A stretch of 64,000 nucleotides of DNA from JACTOJ01 sp032335695 (GTDB lineage Bacteria; Bacillota; Clostridia; Clostridiales; Clostridiaceae), in NCBI RefSeq assembly GCF_032335695.1, contig NZ_JACTOJ010000003.1:1-64000 (forward strand), read 5' to 3'. Positions 34,901 through 43,611 of this stretch are shown here, piece after piece. Under the pieces are notes generated by a model, which worked only from the letters and a program-made list of their open reading frames with translations, was not told the origin of the DNA and did no database searches. A program made the translations under genes and the position numbers. The first letter of the stretch is position 1; each line of letters starts with the position of its first letter.

Positions 34901-35474
34901 TGGAAACATGATGGGATCTGCTCAGCATGGGCATATGGCCTCCATAGGCTATGATCTTTATTGCAGGATGCTGGAAGACACAGTAAAACTAATAAGAGGA
35001 GAAATAACTAAAGAACCTGTTGAAACAATTGTGGAAATAAAAACTAATGCGTTTATACCTAATGATTATATTGAAGATGAAATGCAGAAAATAGAAGTAT
35101 ACAAGAAAATAGCTGCTATTGACTCCTTAGAAGATTTTCAAGATGTGGAAGAAGAACTGGTAGATAGATTTTCAGATATTCCTGAATCCGTATATAATCT
35201 TATGAATATAGCTTATATAAGAAGTCTGGGTAAGAAACTTGGAATCGTAGAGATAAAGGAAAGAGGAAATCAGGTTAATTTTCAATTTCAAAATAGAGAA
35301 TATTTGACAGATAAGCTAATAAAGGCTATCATGATTAAATATAGTAAAAAAATAGTATTTAAATTAGGTGACGCTCCTACAATAGCATTTAAACTTTCTG
35401 AAATAAAGAAAGAAGACGCACTTTTAGTCTTTAAAGAAATGCTTGACTATATGATAAAAGTATCTAACAATTAA
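31956..35474 (+). CDS. mfd: Transcription-repair coupling factor Mfd
   Basis: A 1172-residue SF2 translocase that pushes stalled RNA polymerase off DNA lesions and recruits UvrA. Domains in order: UvrB-like N-terminal module (about 1-330), the polymerase-interacting domain (LGDYVVHSNHGIGVYKG, about 500-560), helicase motifs (Walker A GDVGYGKTEVAVRAA, DEEQRFG, SATPIPRTLHMSL, RGRVGRS), and the C-terminal TRCF domain. Full length. It follows pth and is probably in one operon with it. Confidence 0.97.
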   Translation: MRLNGLMTPLKENSMFKALKGALDKNRFPVALNGLSESSRTYLINGIFEEADKSIFVITSSDVECRNLYEDISFFTPNVFYFPSKEVVFYNVYAISGDLRWERLKVIKEMLNSNKKIIVTSMDALASSYIPVELYKKYTFNISVGDVLQIQEFAHKLVQCGYERMDMVDGKGQFSIRGGIIDVFPPTYSVPFRIELFDDEVDSIRSFNTESQRSIEKVDNIEIFPAKEIILETENIKNGMDNINKDFQKALKGFKEREEKEAYEKLNNYISENLELLEHNSGFETIDSFLPYFYDKSSDFYDYIKDSLIVIDDMQKCKGKLDSLYFEFEQNYTSFLERGDILPLQSRLLVNKEDMLNRLLHNKLLVMSSIGRGQSDFSPREIVEFSEITLHNYHGQLEILINDIKEKKKEGYKILILSGTRPRGERLTNTLREQGIESAYKDKVDSIKPGEVVITFGNQLKGYEYPELKLCVISDKEVFGESKRKTSRKIPQKGVGKIKSFTELKLGDYVVHSNHGIGVYKGIKQLEVDGLKRDYLEISYDDDDKLYVPVEQMDFVQKYIGSEGKSPKVNKLGGSEWIKAKSKVKKSINEIAESLVKLYAERSTVRGYSFSSDTVWQKQFEEEFPYEETPDQLTSLEDIKKDMESDKPMDRLLCGDVGYGKTEVAVRAAFKSVMDGKQVAILVPTTILAEQHYNNMVKRFSDFPVRIDMISRFRTTTQVKETLKNVKSGEVDILIGTHRILQKDVEFKDIGLLVVDEEQRFGVTHKEKIKNFKKNIDVLTLSATPIPRTLHMSLTGVRDISVIETPPEERYPIQTYVVEYNDQLIKDAILREIGRGGQVYFVNNRVENINAMADYIKKLIPDARVAIAHGQMTERELEKVMLGFMNLEYDILVCTVIIETGIDIPNVNTMIIYEADRMGLSQLYQLRGRVGRSNRIAYAYFTYKKDKILTEVAEKRLKAIKEFTELGSGFKIAMRDLEIRGAGNMMGSAQHGHMASIGYDLYCRMLEDTVKLIRGEITKEPVETIVEIKTNAFIPNDYIEDEMQKIEVYKKIAAIDSLEDFQDVEEELVDRFSDIPESVYNLMNIAYIRSLGKKLGIVEIKERGNQVNFQFQNREYLTDKLIKAIMIKYSKKIVFKLGDAPTIAFKLSEIKKEDALLVFKEMLDYMIKVSNN

Positions 35475-35569
35475 TGAATATAAAAAATTATGTAAAATAC
35501 TCAATTGAAAAGTGTACTAAAAATGTTTATAATGAAAAAAGACAATAACGACTGGGGGAGTAAAAAGTT

Positions 35570-36601
35570 ATGAAGGCAAGTAAAATTATAAGTATGGTTA
35601 TTGCCGGTGTTATGGCAGTATCATTTACCGGATGCATAAAAAAGTTAGATTCTGCCAAAGACAAAACAGTAGTAGCAAAGGTTGGAGATGCAACCATAAC
35701 CGTAGCAGATGTAAGAAAAACTATGAGCCAAGATATCGATAGTATAAAGCAGCAATATGGAAACGGATATTTAAATAATTCCGAAGCTATGACTTCTCTA
35801 AAGAGTACAGCTAAAACTACATTAGATAATTTGGTTAACACTAAACTTTTCTATTTTGAAGCCAAAACTCTAAAACTTGTTCCAGACTTAAATCATATTG
35901 ACGATGAAGTTCAAAAAGAAATAGATTTAACTAAAAAGGATTCTTTTGATAATGACGAAACAAAATTTGAAAAAGCCTTAAGTGATGCAGGTTATACTTT
36001 AGATACATATAAGTTTGCCATAAGAGAAAGCTTAAAGGATAATCCAGAAAGTTTTGCAGCTAATAGAGTAAAAGATTATTACACAAGTAAAGTAACGGTT
36101 TCAGATAGCGAAATTTCATCACAGTATTATACTGATATATCTAAATATACAACACAGCCTGGAGCTGAGATGTATAATATAGTTATACCTACAGAGGCTG
36201 AGGCTAAGCAGGTTAGAGCAGATATATTGAGTGGTAAGGCTACTTTTGCTGATATGGCTAAAAAATATAATACCGATTCAACAAAAGATAACGGCGGAGA
36301 CCTTGGATATGTAACTTATGAAAATAGCGGTATGGTAACAGAATTTATAGATGCGGCTAAAAAACTTAAAGAAGGTGAGCTGTCTCAACCTGTTAAGAGC
36401 CAATTTGGATGGCATCTAATAAAAGTTACAGGAGTTGTAACTCAAAGTAAGGTGAAACCTTTGTCTGAAGTTAAAGATACAGTAAAAGCAGGCGTACTCT
36501 CAACTAAAAAAAATCAGGCCGTTACAGATGAAATAACTAAGCTTAAAACTAAGTACAAAGTAACTACTTATGAAAGCAAATTAGATAGCAATATTTACTA
36601 A
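35570..36601 (+). CDS. prsA: PrsA-like extracytoplasmic foldase lipoprotein
   Basis: A 343-residue protein with a lipoprotein signal peptide (basic MKASK, hydrophobic core, lipobox SFTGC, so C22 is expected to be lipidated) and a SurA-like N domain. A parvulin domain lies at about 195-290 (GAEMYNIVIPT, GGDLGYVTY, FGWHLIKV). PrsA lipoproteins help secreted proteins fold at the outer face of the membrane. GGGGGAG precedes the ATG. It has its own terminator. It is the secreted counterpart of the cytoplasmic parvulin at 493-1236. Confidence 0.93.
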   Translation: MKASKIISMVIAGVMAVSFTGCIKKLDSAKDKTVVAKVGDATITVADVRKTMSQDIDSIKQQYGNGYLNNSEAMTSLKSTAKTTLDNLVNTKLFYFEAKTLKLVPDLNHIDDEVQKEIDLTKKDSFDNDETKFEKALSDAGYTLDTYKFAIRESLKDNPESFAANRVKDYYTSKVTVSDSEISSQYYTDISKYTTQPGAEMYNIVIPTEAEAKQVRADILSGKATFADMAKKYNTDSTKDNGGDLGYVTYENSGMVTEFIDAAKKLKEGELSQPVKSQFGWHLIKVTGVVTQSKVKPLSEVKDTVKAGVLSTKKNQAVTDEITKLKTKYKVTTYESKLDSNIY

Positions 36602-36608
36602 TGACTTT

Positions 36609-36639
36609 AAAGACTGCCAAATTTATTTGGCAGTCTTTG
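36609..36639 (+). terminator. Terminator after prsA
   Basis: AAAGACTGCC/GGCAGTCTTT stem with a T-rich tail. Confidence 0.85.
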
Positions 36640-36761
36640 TTATTTAAGGATTAAGGTTTTCATGTTTCAAATAAACTCCGATTTTGTGCATAAAATTTCA
36701 TATTAGGAAAGATAATATTAGTACAAATAAATTTATGTAGTATAATTTAGGAGGTAATATT

Positions 36762-37316
36762 ATGAAAGCTACGGGTATAGTAAGAAGAATAGATGATCTT
36801 GGAAGAGTTGTAATTCCTAAGGAAATAAGAAGGACTCTTAGAATAAGGGAAGGAGACCCATTAGAAATATTTACTGATAGAGAAGGTGGAGTAATATTAA
36901 AGAAGTATTCTCCAATAGGAGAATTAACCGATTTTTCTACGGAGTACGCAGAATCCCTTCAGCAAGCAATAGGCCATATCATTTTAGTATCTGATAAGGA
37001 TTCTATAATATCAGCCAGTGGAGCACCTAAAAAAGATTACATTGGAAAAAGAGTAAGCAGCGCACTAGAAAAAGCTATGGAAGATAGAAAAGCTGTGTTG
37101 TTAGATGATAAGGCTGGCAAGCTTATCCAACTTTATGACGATGAAAATACAGAGCAAAAATATTCGGCTCAAGTCATAGCTCCAATAATAGCTGAAGGGG
37201 ATGCAATAGGCTCAGTTATAATACTATCCAAACAAAATGGGGAAAAGTTTGGAGAATTAGAAATGAAACTTGCCGAAACTGCATCCGCCTTTTTAGGAAA
37301 GCAAATGGAGCAGTAA
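36762..37316 (+). CDS. spoVT: Stage V sporulation regulator SpoVT
   Basis: A 184-residue protein: AbrB-type swapped-hairpin DNA-binding domain at the N-terminus (TGIVRRIDDLGRVVIPKEI, then LRIREGDPLEIF) and a C-terminal GAF-like domain (about 55-180). SpoVT adjusts forespore sigma-G gene expression and spore coat and germination properties. AGGAGGT supports the start. Its place before the yabM/yabN cluster is the same as in Bacillus. Confidence 0.96.
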   Translation: MKATGIVRRIDDLGRVVIPKEIRRTLRIREGDPLEIFTDREGGVILKKYSPIGELTDFSTEYAESLQQAIGHIILVSDKDSIISASGAPKKDYIGKRVSSALEKAMEDRKAVLLDDKAGKLIQLYDDENTEQKYSAQVIAPIIAEGDAIGSVIILSKQNGEKFGELEMKLAETASAFLGKQMEQ

Positions 37317-37710
37317 AAACGAGTTTACTTCCTCACTTACTTTATTTGAATTATTGACAAAAATTAATTCAAATATACAGTTGTTTGAACATTATGAAAA
37401 ATAATATATGAATTTAAATTCTAATTTGATTATTAAGTAAAAAGTAAAAGTTAAGAAATATGTTTAAGGTAAGAAGTAAGAGTGAATAGTGAAGAGTTTA
37501 GGTATAAATTCGCTGCAGGCGGACTTTAACCATAACTTTTAACTCTTACTTCTTATCTTTTTTTGCGTCTTACAGGTTACATCTCTGTTTTTAATTCTTA
37601 ACTTCCCTGCAAAGACTAATTTATTGGAAAATCAATTTAAACTATGGTTCTAAATTAATTATTATTAAATAAATAATAATTATAACTCTTTATTAATATG
37701 GAGGAATTTT
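37317..37710. other. spoVT-spoVB intergenic region with a MITE-like repeat
   Basis: No gene. The centre is the inverted repeat described at 37466-37559; the flanks are AT-rich without a clear promoter or terminator. Confidence 0.5.
37466..37559. repeat. MITE-like inverted-repeat element
   Basis: AAGGTAAGAAGTAAGAGT and AAGATAAGAAGTAAGAGT occur as inverted terminal arms (17 of 18 matching) around about 60 nt that can extend the pairing. Related arms lie at 14.8-14.9 kb. It carries no ORF and could form a long hairpin in RNA. Confidence 0.55.
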
Positions 37711-39246
37711 ATGAAAAAGCAATCTCTTATAAAAGGAACTATAGTTTTAGGAGTAGCGGGAGTTTTTACAAGGTTTTTAGGATTATTTTTTAGATGGCCA
37801 ATAATAATGCTTATAGGGGATGAAGGTGTCGGATATTATCAGATGTCATATCCTTTATATATGTTTTTTATAGGCTTGGCCACAGGAATACCTGTAGCTA
37901 TATCTAAGATGATATCAGAGAGAAATGCCTATAAGGATGAGGCGGGAATGCTTCAGGTAATGAGAACGGCTATGATGACCATGCTTATTCTTGGAGGTGG
38001 ATTTTCCTTAATATTTCTTGTTTTTCCTTTTCAGATAATAAATTTGTTAAAGTGGGATAGCAAATCTTTATATTCTCTCATGGCCATAGGAGCTGCTCCT
38101 ATATTTATATCTATTATGAGTGTATACAGGGGCTTCTTTCAAGGTATGCAGAATATGACTCCAACTGCTCTATCACAAATAACAGAACAAGTCGGAAGAG
38201 TGATTTTTGGAGTTGGACTTGCATACATATTGCTGCCAAAGGGCATCGAATATTCAGCTGGCGGAGCGGCTTTTGGAGCTGCTGGAGGGGGAATGCTAGG
38301 AGCTATATATCTATCTTCTCAATATAGAAAATTTAGAAAAAACTTTAAGGCAAAAAAAGTTGGAAATACTGAGAAAGTCTTGAGCGAACTTTTAAGTATA
38401 GCGATTCCTATATCTTTAGGAGCTGCAGTAAGTACAATTATGAATGTGATAGATTCTATATTAGTACCTCAGAAACTACTTGTAGCTGGCTACAGCTACA
38501 AAGAAGCTGCGATTATATATGGGCAGCTCACTGGCAAGGCTATGGTAATTATAAATGTACCTTTGACTTTATCTATAGCTTTGTCAGCTTCCCTAGTACC
38601 GATAATAGCAGAAGCAAAATTACTAAATAGAAAACTGGAATTAATGAATAAAGTGGAAATGGCGATAAAAACTTCTATTGTCATAGCCTTACCATCTTTA
38701 TGTGGTTTGTTTTTTCTTTCTTATCAGGTACTTAGCTTGATATTTTTAGGACATTCTGAAGGGTATCAAATATTGAAATATGCATCCTTGAGTATTCCGT
38801 TTATAATACTTACTCAGACCACCACATCTATTTTGCAAGGAACCGGAAATTACATTAAACCAATAATTAATTTGGCAATAGGCTGCATTATTAAGATAAT
38901 AATCACCTTAATACTTGTTCCTATGCCTCAATTTAATATATATGGTGCAGTTATAGCCAGCCTTGCAGCATATTTTATAACAACAATCTTAAATATAATA
39001 GAATTACATAAAAAATTAGGAATTCGTATAAATTATTACGAAACTATCATAAAACCGGCTTATGCCTCTGTAATTATGATAATAGGTGTTGTTTTCATAT
39101 ATAAGTATGTTTATAATAATACAATGAGTAACAGTATAGCATCATTAATAAGTATAGGCTTAGGTGGGATATTTTATATAGGCATGATAATATTTTTAAA
39201 AGTATTTGAATACGGTTATGTAAAAAACAAATTACTAAAAAGGTAA
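37711..39246 (+). CDS. SpoVB/YabM-like polysaccharide flippase (MOP superfamily)
   Basis: A 511-residue membrane protein with about 14 hydrophobic segments, opening with GTIVLGVAGVFTRFLGLFF and containing YYQMSYPLYMFF and FQGMQNMTPTALSQI, typical of the SpoVB/YabM/MurJ-like branch of the MOP exporter superfamily. These flip lipid-linked saccharides across the membrane for peptidoglycan or cortex. Its position between spoVT and yabN is that of yabM in Bacillus. GGAGG precedes ATG 37711. Confidence 0.9.
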   Translation: MKKQSLIKGTIVLGVAGVFTRFLGLFFRWPIIMLIGDEGVGYYQMSYPLYMFFIGLATGIPVAISKMISERNAYKDEAGMLQVMRTAMMTMLILGGGFSLIFLVFPFQIINLLKWDSKSLYSLMAIGAAPIFISIMSVYRGFFQGMQNMTPTALSQITEQVGRVIFGVGLAYILLPKGIEYSAGGAAFGAAGGGMLGAIYLSSQYRKFRKNFKAKKVGNTEKVLSELLSIAIPISLGAAVSTIMNVIDSILVPQKLLVAGYSYKEAAIIYGQLTGKAMVIINVPLTLSIALSASLVPIIAEAKLLNRKLELMNKVEMAIKTSIVIALPSLCGLFFLSYQVLSLIFLGHSEGYQILKYASLSIPFIILTQTTTSILQGTGNYIKPIINLAIGCIIKIIITLILVPMPQFNIYGAVIASLAAYFITTILNIIELHKKLGIRINYYETIIKPAYASVIMIIGVVFIYKYVYNNTMSNSIASLISIGLGGIFYIGMIIFLKVFEYGYVKNKLLKR

Positions 39247-39261
39247 AGAGAGGAGAAGCGT

Positions 39262-40638
39262 ATGATAAGAGTTATTGGACTTGGTCCAGGGGAAGCTGAT
39301 TCGCTTACAGTTGGTACTCTGAAAATTTTAAAGGAATGCAGAAACATTTATATGAGGACGGAAAGACATCCTACAATGGATTACATAAAAGAGTTAGGAA
39401 TAAATTTTGAAACCTATGATTATGCGTATGATAAATTTGATACTTTTGATGAAGTGTATAATTTTATTGCTAATGATTTGATAGAAAAGCATGCTTTACA
39501 CGAGGATATTGTATATGGTGTTCCTGGACATCCGCTAGTAGCAGAAAAATCTGTTCTTATATTGATGGAAGTTTGTAAAAAAAATAATATTGAGCTAGAA
39601 ATAAAATCAGCTGTAAGTTTCATAGATGTTGTTATGGAAAGATTAAAAATTGATCCTATTGAAGGCTTGATGGTTATAGATGCTTTTGATATGGAATCGA
39701 AGGTTTTAGATAAGAGGATAGGTACGATTATAACTCAGGTTCATGATAAATATATAACATCCGAAGTAAAGATAAAGCTTCAGGAATATTACAGTGATGA
39801 TACGGAAATTGTGTTCATAAGAGCAGCTGGAGTAAAGGGAGAAGAATCTATAAGAAAGATACCATTGTATGAGCTGGATAGGCAGGAAGACATAGATCAT
39901 TTGACATCCATATACATACCGAAGAAATTAGACGATAAAAAGGATTTTAGTGATCTATTGGATATAATGAGTAAATTAAGAGCACAGGATGGTTGCCCTT
40001 GGGATAGAGAGCAAACCCATGAGTCTTTAAAGAATTATGTGGTTGAAGAAGCTTACGAAGTTGTAGAAGCCATAGAGGAAAATGATTACGATAAAATAGT
40101 TGAGGAACTTGGAGATGTTTTATTCCAAGTTGTATTTCATTCACAAATAGGCAGTGAGGATGGATATTTCAATATAAACGATGTTATTTCCGCTATATGC
40201 GAAAAAATGATTAATAGGCACCCTCATGTATTTGGAGATACTAGAGTAGCTAATAGTGAAGAAGTATTAGTAAAGTGGGATGAAATAAAAAATAAAGAAA
40301 AAAACATGAAATCAGTAACTGAACAAATAGAACATGTAGCTAAAACTTTGCCATCATTAATAAGAGCTTATAAAATTCAAGAAAAAGCTATGAAAATTAC
40401 TTCTCAAGACAGAGAAGAGGAGTATTTTGAAAAAATTAATAATAATATTGGAATATTAAAACATGTATATAATGGCAATGATAAGTCAAGAATACTAGAA
40501 GAAATAGGTAATATATTATTCTTGATTGTGAAAATTTCAAGAGATAAAGAAGTAAATCCAGAGGAAGCGCTCAACAAAACAATTAAAGGGTATATAGAGA
40601 AAGTAAGGAGCATGGAGCAGGAAAGAAAAGATAGCTAG
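39262..40638 (+). CDS. mazG: YabN/MazG-family protein: tetrapyrrole methylase-like plus NTP pyrophosphohydrolase
   Basis: A 458-residue fusion. Residues about 1-215 resemble SAM-dependent tetrapyrrole methylases (VIGLGPGEADSLT; GVPGHPLVAE). The C-terminal part is MazG: PWDREQTHESLKNYVVEEA, EELGDVLFQVVFHS and RHPHVFGD form the first nucleotide pyrophosphohydrolase unit. A second unit (EEIGNILFLIVKIS) has Asn where the metal-binding Asp is expected and is probably structural. MazG removes aberrant or signalling NTPs. It starts 16 nt after the flippase gene, with AGAGGAG upstream. Confidence 0.93.
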   Translation: MIRVIGLGPGEADSLTVGTLKILKECRNIYMRTERHPTMDYIKELGINFETYDYAYDKFDTFDEVYNFIANDLIEKHALHEDIVYGVPGHPLVAEKSVLILMEVCKKNNIELEIKSAVSFIDVVMERLKIDPIEGLMVIDAFDMESKVLDKRIGTIITQVHDKYITSEVKIKLQEYYSDDTEIVFIRAAGVKGEESIRKIPLYELDRQEDIDHLTSIYIPKKLDDKKDFSDLLDIMSKLRAQDGCPWDREQTHESLKNYVVEEAYEVVEAIEENDYDKIVEELGDVLFQVVFHSQIGSEDGYFNINDVISAICEKMINRHPHVFGDTRVANSEEVLVKWDEIKNKEKNMKSVTEQIEHVAKTLPSLIRAYKIQEKAMKITSQDREEEYFEKINNNIGILKHVYNGNDKSRILEEIGNILFLIVKISRDKEVNPEEALNKTIKGYIEKVRSMEQERKDS

Positions 40639-41085
40639 AATATAGCTAACAACATTCTTTTACAAATTTTTTGGGTGAGTTTAGAGCTAGCTGAATTTTA
40701 TACACTAACTTTATATGCACTGCGTATAGCTGATTTGCTTTAAGTCCTATATAGGAGGTTAAACTATTTTATCATTGATCCTTAAGTATTGAAGTAATAT
40801 GAAAATATTTTATTATAATAAATTTAGTCAAAATAATAAATATTATATAAAATATAGAAGGATTTTGGAATTTTGTGCAGAATAATATATAATACAGAAA
40901 TAGCTTAATGTCTCAGACATATTTATATAGCTCTAATATAGTGTTATTTTGTTTAAAAGTATAGACGACTACTATAAATAGATATATAATATGGAATGAG
41001 ATTAGTAAGGTATTACATAGATACCAAGGGATGTACATAGTATGTCCGTTAATTAATACTCTAATGTTTTAAGGAGGAAATAAAA
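40639..41085. other. mazG-hup intergenic region
   Basis: No gene. It holds the hup promoter (40865-40893) and, close to hup, a small dyad GGTAT/ATACC (41009-41025) and GGATGTACATAGTATGTCC at 41029-41047, possible operator or leader structures. Otherwise very AT-rich. Confidence 0.45.
40865..40893 (+). promoter_or_regulatory. Probable promoter of hup
   Basis: TTGGAA (40865-40870), 17-bp spacer, perfect TATAAT (40888-40893). The resulting leader would be about 190 nt. Confidence 0.6.
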
Positions 41086-41361
41086 GTGAATAAGGCAGAA
41101 TTAATTTCAAGTATTTCTGAAAAAAGTAAATTAACAAAAAAAGATGCAGAAGCAGCTTTAAAGGCATTTATAGAAAGTGTTCAAGAAGCTCTTGCTAATG
41201 GTGAAAAAGTTCAGTTAGTTGGATTTGGAACTTTTGAAACAAGAGAAAGAGCAGAAAGAGAAGGAAGAAATCCAAGAACTAAAGAGCCAATAAAGATACC
41301 TGCAACAGTTGTTCCGGTATTTAAGGCAGGAAAAGAATTTAAAGATAAAGTTACAAAGTAA
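41086..41361 (+). CDS. hup: DNA-binding protein HU
   Basis: A 91-residue HU/IHF-family protein of standard length: MNKAELISSISEKSKLTKKD at the N-terminus, the turn VQLVGFGTFE, and the DNA-binding beta arm (RNPRTKEPIKIPATVVPVF). HU dimers bend and compact DNA. The start is GTG 41086 after AAGGAGG. It is followed by a strong terminator, allowing high expression independent of the yab genes. Confidence 0.97.
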   Translation: MNKAELISSISEKSKLTKKDAEAALKAFIESVQEALANGEKVQLVGFGTFETRERAEREGRNPRTKEPIKIPATVVPVFKAGKEFKDKVTK

Positions 41362-41395
41362 TTAAAAGCCCGGATTTTCCGGGCTTTTAATTTTT
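41362..41395 (+). terminator. Terminator after hup
   Basis: TTAAAAGCCCGG / CCGGGCTTTTAA stem followed by TTTTT. Confidence 0.92.
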
Positions 41396-41470
41396 ATGGC
41401 TAGCAATAATTAGAAACAACGATTTTTGCTATTATAGAAAAATTATGCTGTAAGGGAGGTATACTGCTAT

Positions 41471-41734
41471 ATGAGGTTAGATAAATATCTTAAGGTTTCA
41501 AGAATAATAAAAAGAAGAACAGTAGCAAAGGAAGCCTGTGAGGGAGGAAGAGTATCCATAAACGGGAGAACAGCAAAAGCTGGTACAGATGTAAAGGAAG
41601 GGGATACAATAGAGATACGATTTGCTAATAAATCATTAACCGCTAAAATAACATCGATTTCAGAGCACGTAAGAAAAGAAGATGCTAGAAATATGTATGA
41701 AATAATTTTAGGGGAAGAAGATTTAGAAGAGTAA
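41471..41734 (+). CDS. rqcP: S4-domain RNA-binding protein (RqcP/YabO)
   Basis: An 87-residue protein consisting of one S4 RNA-binding domain: MRLDKYLKVSRIIKRRTVAK, GRVSINGRTAKAG and EGDTIEIRF. In Bacillus YabO (RqcP) works with RqcH in C-terminal tailing of stalled nascent chains on 50S subunits. GGGAGGT precedes the ATG. It opens the yabO-yabP-yabQ-divIC-yabR cluster with the same order as Bacillus. Confidence 0.92.
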   Translation: MRLDKYLKVSRIIKRRTVAKEACEGGRVSINGRTAKAGTDVKEGDTIEIRFANKSLTAKITSISEHVRKEDARNMYEIILGEEDLEE

Positions 41735-41794
41735 AAAATGTTATATATTTTTTCCCTGCTGCATATATTAGCAATAGGTAGGAGGGGATAAATT

Positions 41795-42088
41795 TTGGAA
41801 TTAAAAAAAGAAATTAAAGTTGAAGAAAAAAAAAGTAATCTTACCCTCGAAAACAGAAAAAAATTATTTTTAACAGGAGTAGCTGAAGTAATAAGCTTTA
41901 ATGAAGAAAAAATATTATTAAATACTAGTTTGGGAATGTTAGCGATTAAAGGGGTTGGATTAAAAATGAATAAGCTGGATGTACAAAATGGAGAGGTAAT
42001 GATAAGTGGAACTATTGATTCCTGTATATATAGCGGTGTAGTTAAGAAACAAGACAAAGAAAGCATAATTTCTAAGCTTTTTAGATAG
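41795..42088 (+). CDS. yabP: Sporulation protein YabP
   Basis: A 97-residue protein of the YabP/YqfC beta-rich family (LENRKKLFLTGVAEVISFNEE, then TSLGMLAIKGVGLKM). In Bacillus YabP is made in the mother cell and needed for spore coat assembly. The start is TTG 41795, supported by AGGAGGGG. It lies between rqcP and yabQ, 60 nt after the former. Confidence 0.9.
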   Translation: MELKKEIKVEEKKSNLTLENRKKLFLTGVAEVISFNEEKILLNTSLGMLAIKGVGLKMNKLDVQNGEVMISGTIDSCIYSGVVKKQDKESIISKLFR

Positions 42089-42097
42089 AGGTGTAAA

Positions 42098-42490
42098 TTG
42101 ATATATTCATTAATGATGCAAATAAAATTAGTGGTATTCAGTTTATTAGCAGGAATCATTACAGGAATTATATTTGATTTCTATAATGTTTTAAGAGGAA
42201 TGGAGAGGATACCCAATATAATAGTAGCTATTGAAGATATACTATTTTGGATATTTGCTTCTATAATCATATTTATCTTCCTTTTATATACTCATGCAGC
42301 TGTAATAAGTGTTTATGTTTATGTATGGATAATAATCGGAGTAGTGATCTATTTTAAAACCGCCAGCAAATTCTTTAAAAGGTTTCATTCTAAAACTGTT
42401 AGAAATTCATTTAGGGTAATTAGAATAGCGAAAAATATGATATTATACCCATTTAAATTGTTATTATATAATTCAAATTCAAAAAAATAA
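42098..42490 (+). CDS. yabQ: Sporulation membrane protein YabQ
   Basis: A 130-residue membrane protein with about four hydrophobic segments and the YabQ signature GIITGIIFDFYNVLRG. In Bacillus it localises to forespore membranes and is needed for cortex formation. The start is TTG 42098 after AGAGGTG, only 9 nt after yabP, so the two are surely cotranscribed. The C-terminal tail is basic. Confidence 0.9.
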   Translation: MIYSLMMQIKLVVFSLLAGIITGIIFDFYNVLRGMERIPNIIVAIEDILFWIFASIIIFIFLLYTHAAVISVYVYVWIIIGVVIYFKTASKFFKRFHSKTVRNSFRVIRIAKNMILYPFKLLLYNSNSKK

Positions 42491-42581
42491 AAAAATTTAT
42501 TATAAATAGCTTGAATAAACTATGGAATCTATTTAAAATATATTTAGAGAACATAAATATTATTTGAAGAGGATAAATCTT

Positions 42582-42869
42582 ATGAAAAAAAAGAAGATTA
42601 CTTTAAAAACATTTGGTATATTGTTTCTCACGGTATATTTTGTTATTATATTAGTCAAACAAGAAGTTAGTTATATAAGAATAAGCAAACAGATTAATTC
42701 TGGGAAGGAACAGCTTCAAAGTATTAAGGCAAAAGAGGAGCAGCTGAAGGCTCAGCTGGATTTATCCAAAACTAATCCTGAACAGTATGCAGAAAAGCAG
42801 GTAAGGGAAAGACTAGGATATATGAAGCAAAATGAGACTCCTATTGTGCCGAATGATGGCAGCAAATAA
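42582..42869 (+). CDS. divIC: Septum formation initiator DivIC (FtsB-like)
   Basis: A 95-residue bitopic protein: short basic cytoplasmic tail (MKKKKI), one TM helix (about 8-27), then a coiled coil (ISKQINSGKEQLQSIKAKEE) and the ERLGYMKQNE motif near the C-terminus, typical of DivIC/FtsB. It works with FtsL and DivIB in the divisome. ATG 42582 is favoured by GAAGAGG; a TTG at 42564 overlaps that site. Confidence 0.9.
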   Translation: MKKKKITLKTFGILFLTVYFVIILVKQEVSYIRISKQINSGKEQLQSIKAKEEQLKAQLDLSKTNPEQYAEKQVRERLGYMKQNETPIVPNDGSK

Positions 42870-42926
42870 CATAGCTAGTAAATAATTTATAATATAATCA
42901 TATTTTTAAGGAGGAGTCTTTCTAAT

Positions 42927-43331
42927 ATGACCTTAAAGGCAGGAAACATTATTGAAGGTACAGTAATTAACATCACTAATTTTGGTGCTTTTATTGATGT
43001 AGAAGGTAAAACTGGTTTGGTTCACATCTCAGAGGTAGCCGATACATTTGTAAAAGACATCAGGGATCATCTTAAAGAACAAGATAAGGTAAAGGTAAAA
43101 GTTATTTCTGTTGATGACAATGGCAAAATAAGCTTATCAATTAAGCAAGCTATGGTTAATAAAAAGACAGTAAAACCTGCAGAAATAGATTGGTCTAGTG
43201 AAAAAGGTAAGATGGCATCAAATGGCTTTGAAGACATTATGTCTAAGTTCCTTAAAGACAGCGAAGAGAGGCAACAGGATATTAAAAAGCATCAAGAAGC
43301 TAAAGGAAGAGGATATAGCAGAAAAGGCTAA
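42927..43331 (+). CDS. S1-domain RNA-binding protein (YabR)
   Basis: A 134-residue protein: one S1 domain at residues about 3-75 (GNIIEGTVINITNFGAFIDV; GLVHISEVADTFV; KVKVISVDDNGKISLSIKQ) and a basic, charged C-terminal tail. This is the general-stress-type S1 protein found after divIC in Firmicutes (YabR). It probably binds structured RNA or ribosomes. AAGGAGGAG precedes the ATG. Confidence 0.93.
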   Translation: MTLKAGNIIEGTVINITNFGAFIDVEGKTGLVHISEVADTFVKDIRDHLKEQDKVKVKVISVDDNGKISLSIKQAMVNKKTVKPAEIDWSSEKGKMASNGFEDIMSKFLKDSEERQQDIKKHQEAKGRGYSRKG

Positions 43332-43339
43332 TGAAATCA

Positions 43340-43408
43340 AGTGCTGATACAAGGAATATATAATTATGTTTATGATAATTATATATTCCTTGTCAATTGG
43401 CACTTTTT
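43340..43408 (+). terminator. Terminator after yabR
   Basis: A perfect 16-bp stem AAGGAATATATAATTA / TAATTATATATTCCTT (43351-43366, 43376-43391). It extends by ACAAGG/CCTTGT and GTGC/GCAC pairs and ends in TTTTTT. Confidence 0.8.
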
Positions 43409-43582
43409 TAGTTTTATTCGAAAAAACTCAAGGGACATTTTAAATGCTGCTAATTATGTTTAGAGCTTCTTCATTTTAAACTCATAGCAACATTTTAAAA
43501 CATGGATTACCCTGCTATCACTGTAAAAATCAACACTTGATTTAAGACAGAACCAAAAATAAAATAAAATAAAAATAATATG

Positions 43583-43611
43583 TTGACAATATAGAGATGT
43601 TCAGATATAAT
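43583..43611 (+). promoter_or_regulatory. Consensus promoter of the tRNA cluster
   Basis: Perfect TTGACA (43583-43588), 17-bp spacer and perfect TATAAT (43606-43611), about 35 nt before tRNA-Leu. Confidence 0.92.

Noticed and set aside
41467..42159. A 230-codon minus-strand frame
   Set aside because: It is antisense to rqcP, yabP and the start of yabQ, which are well supported by motifs and conserved order.
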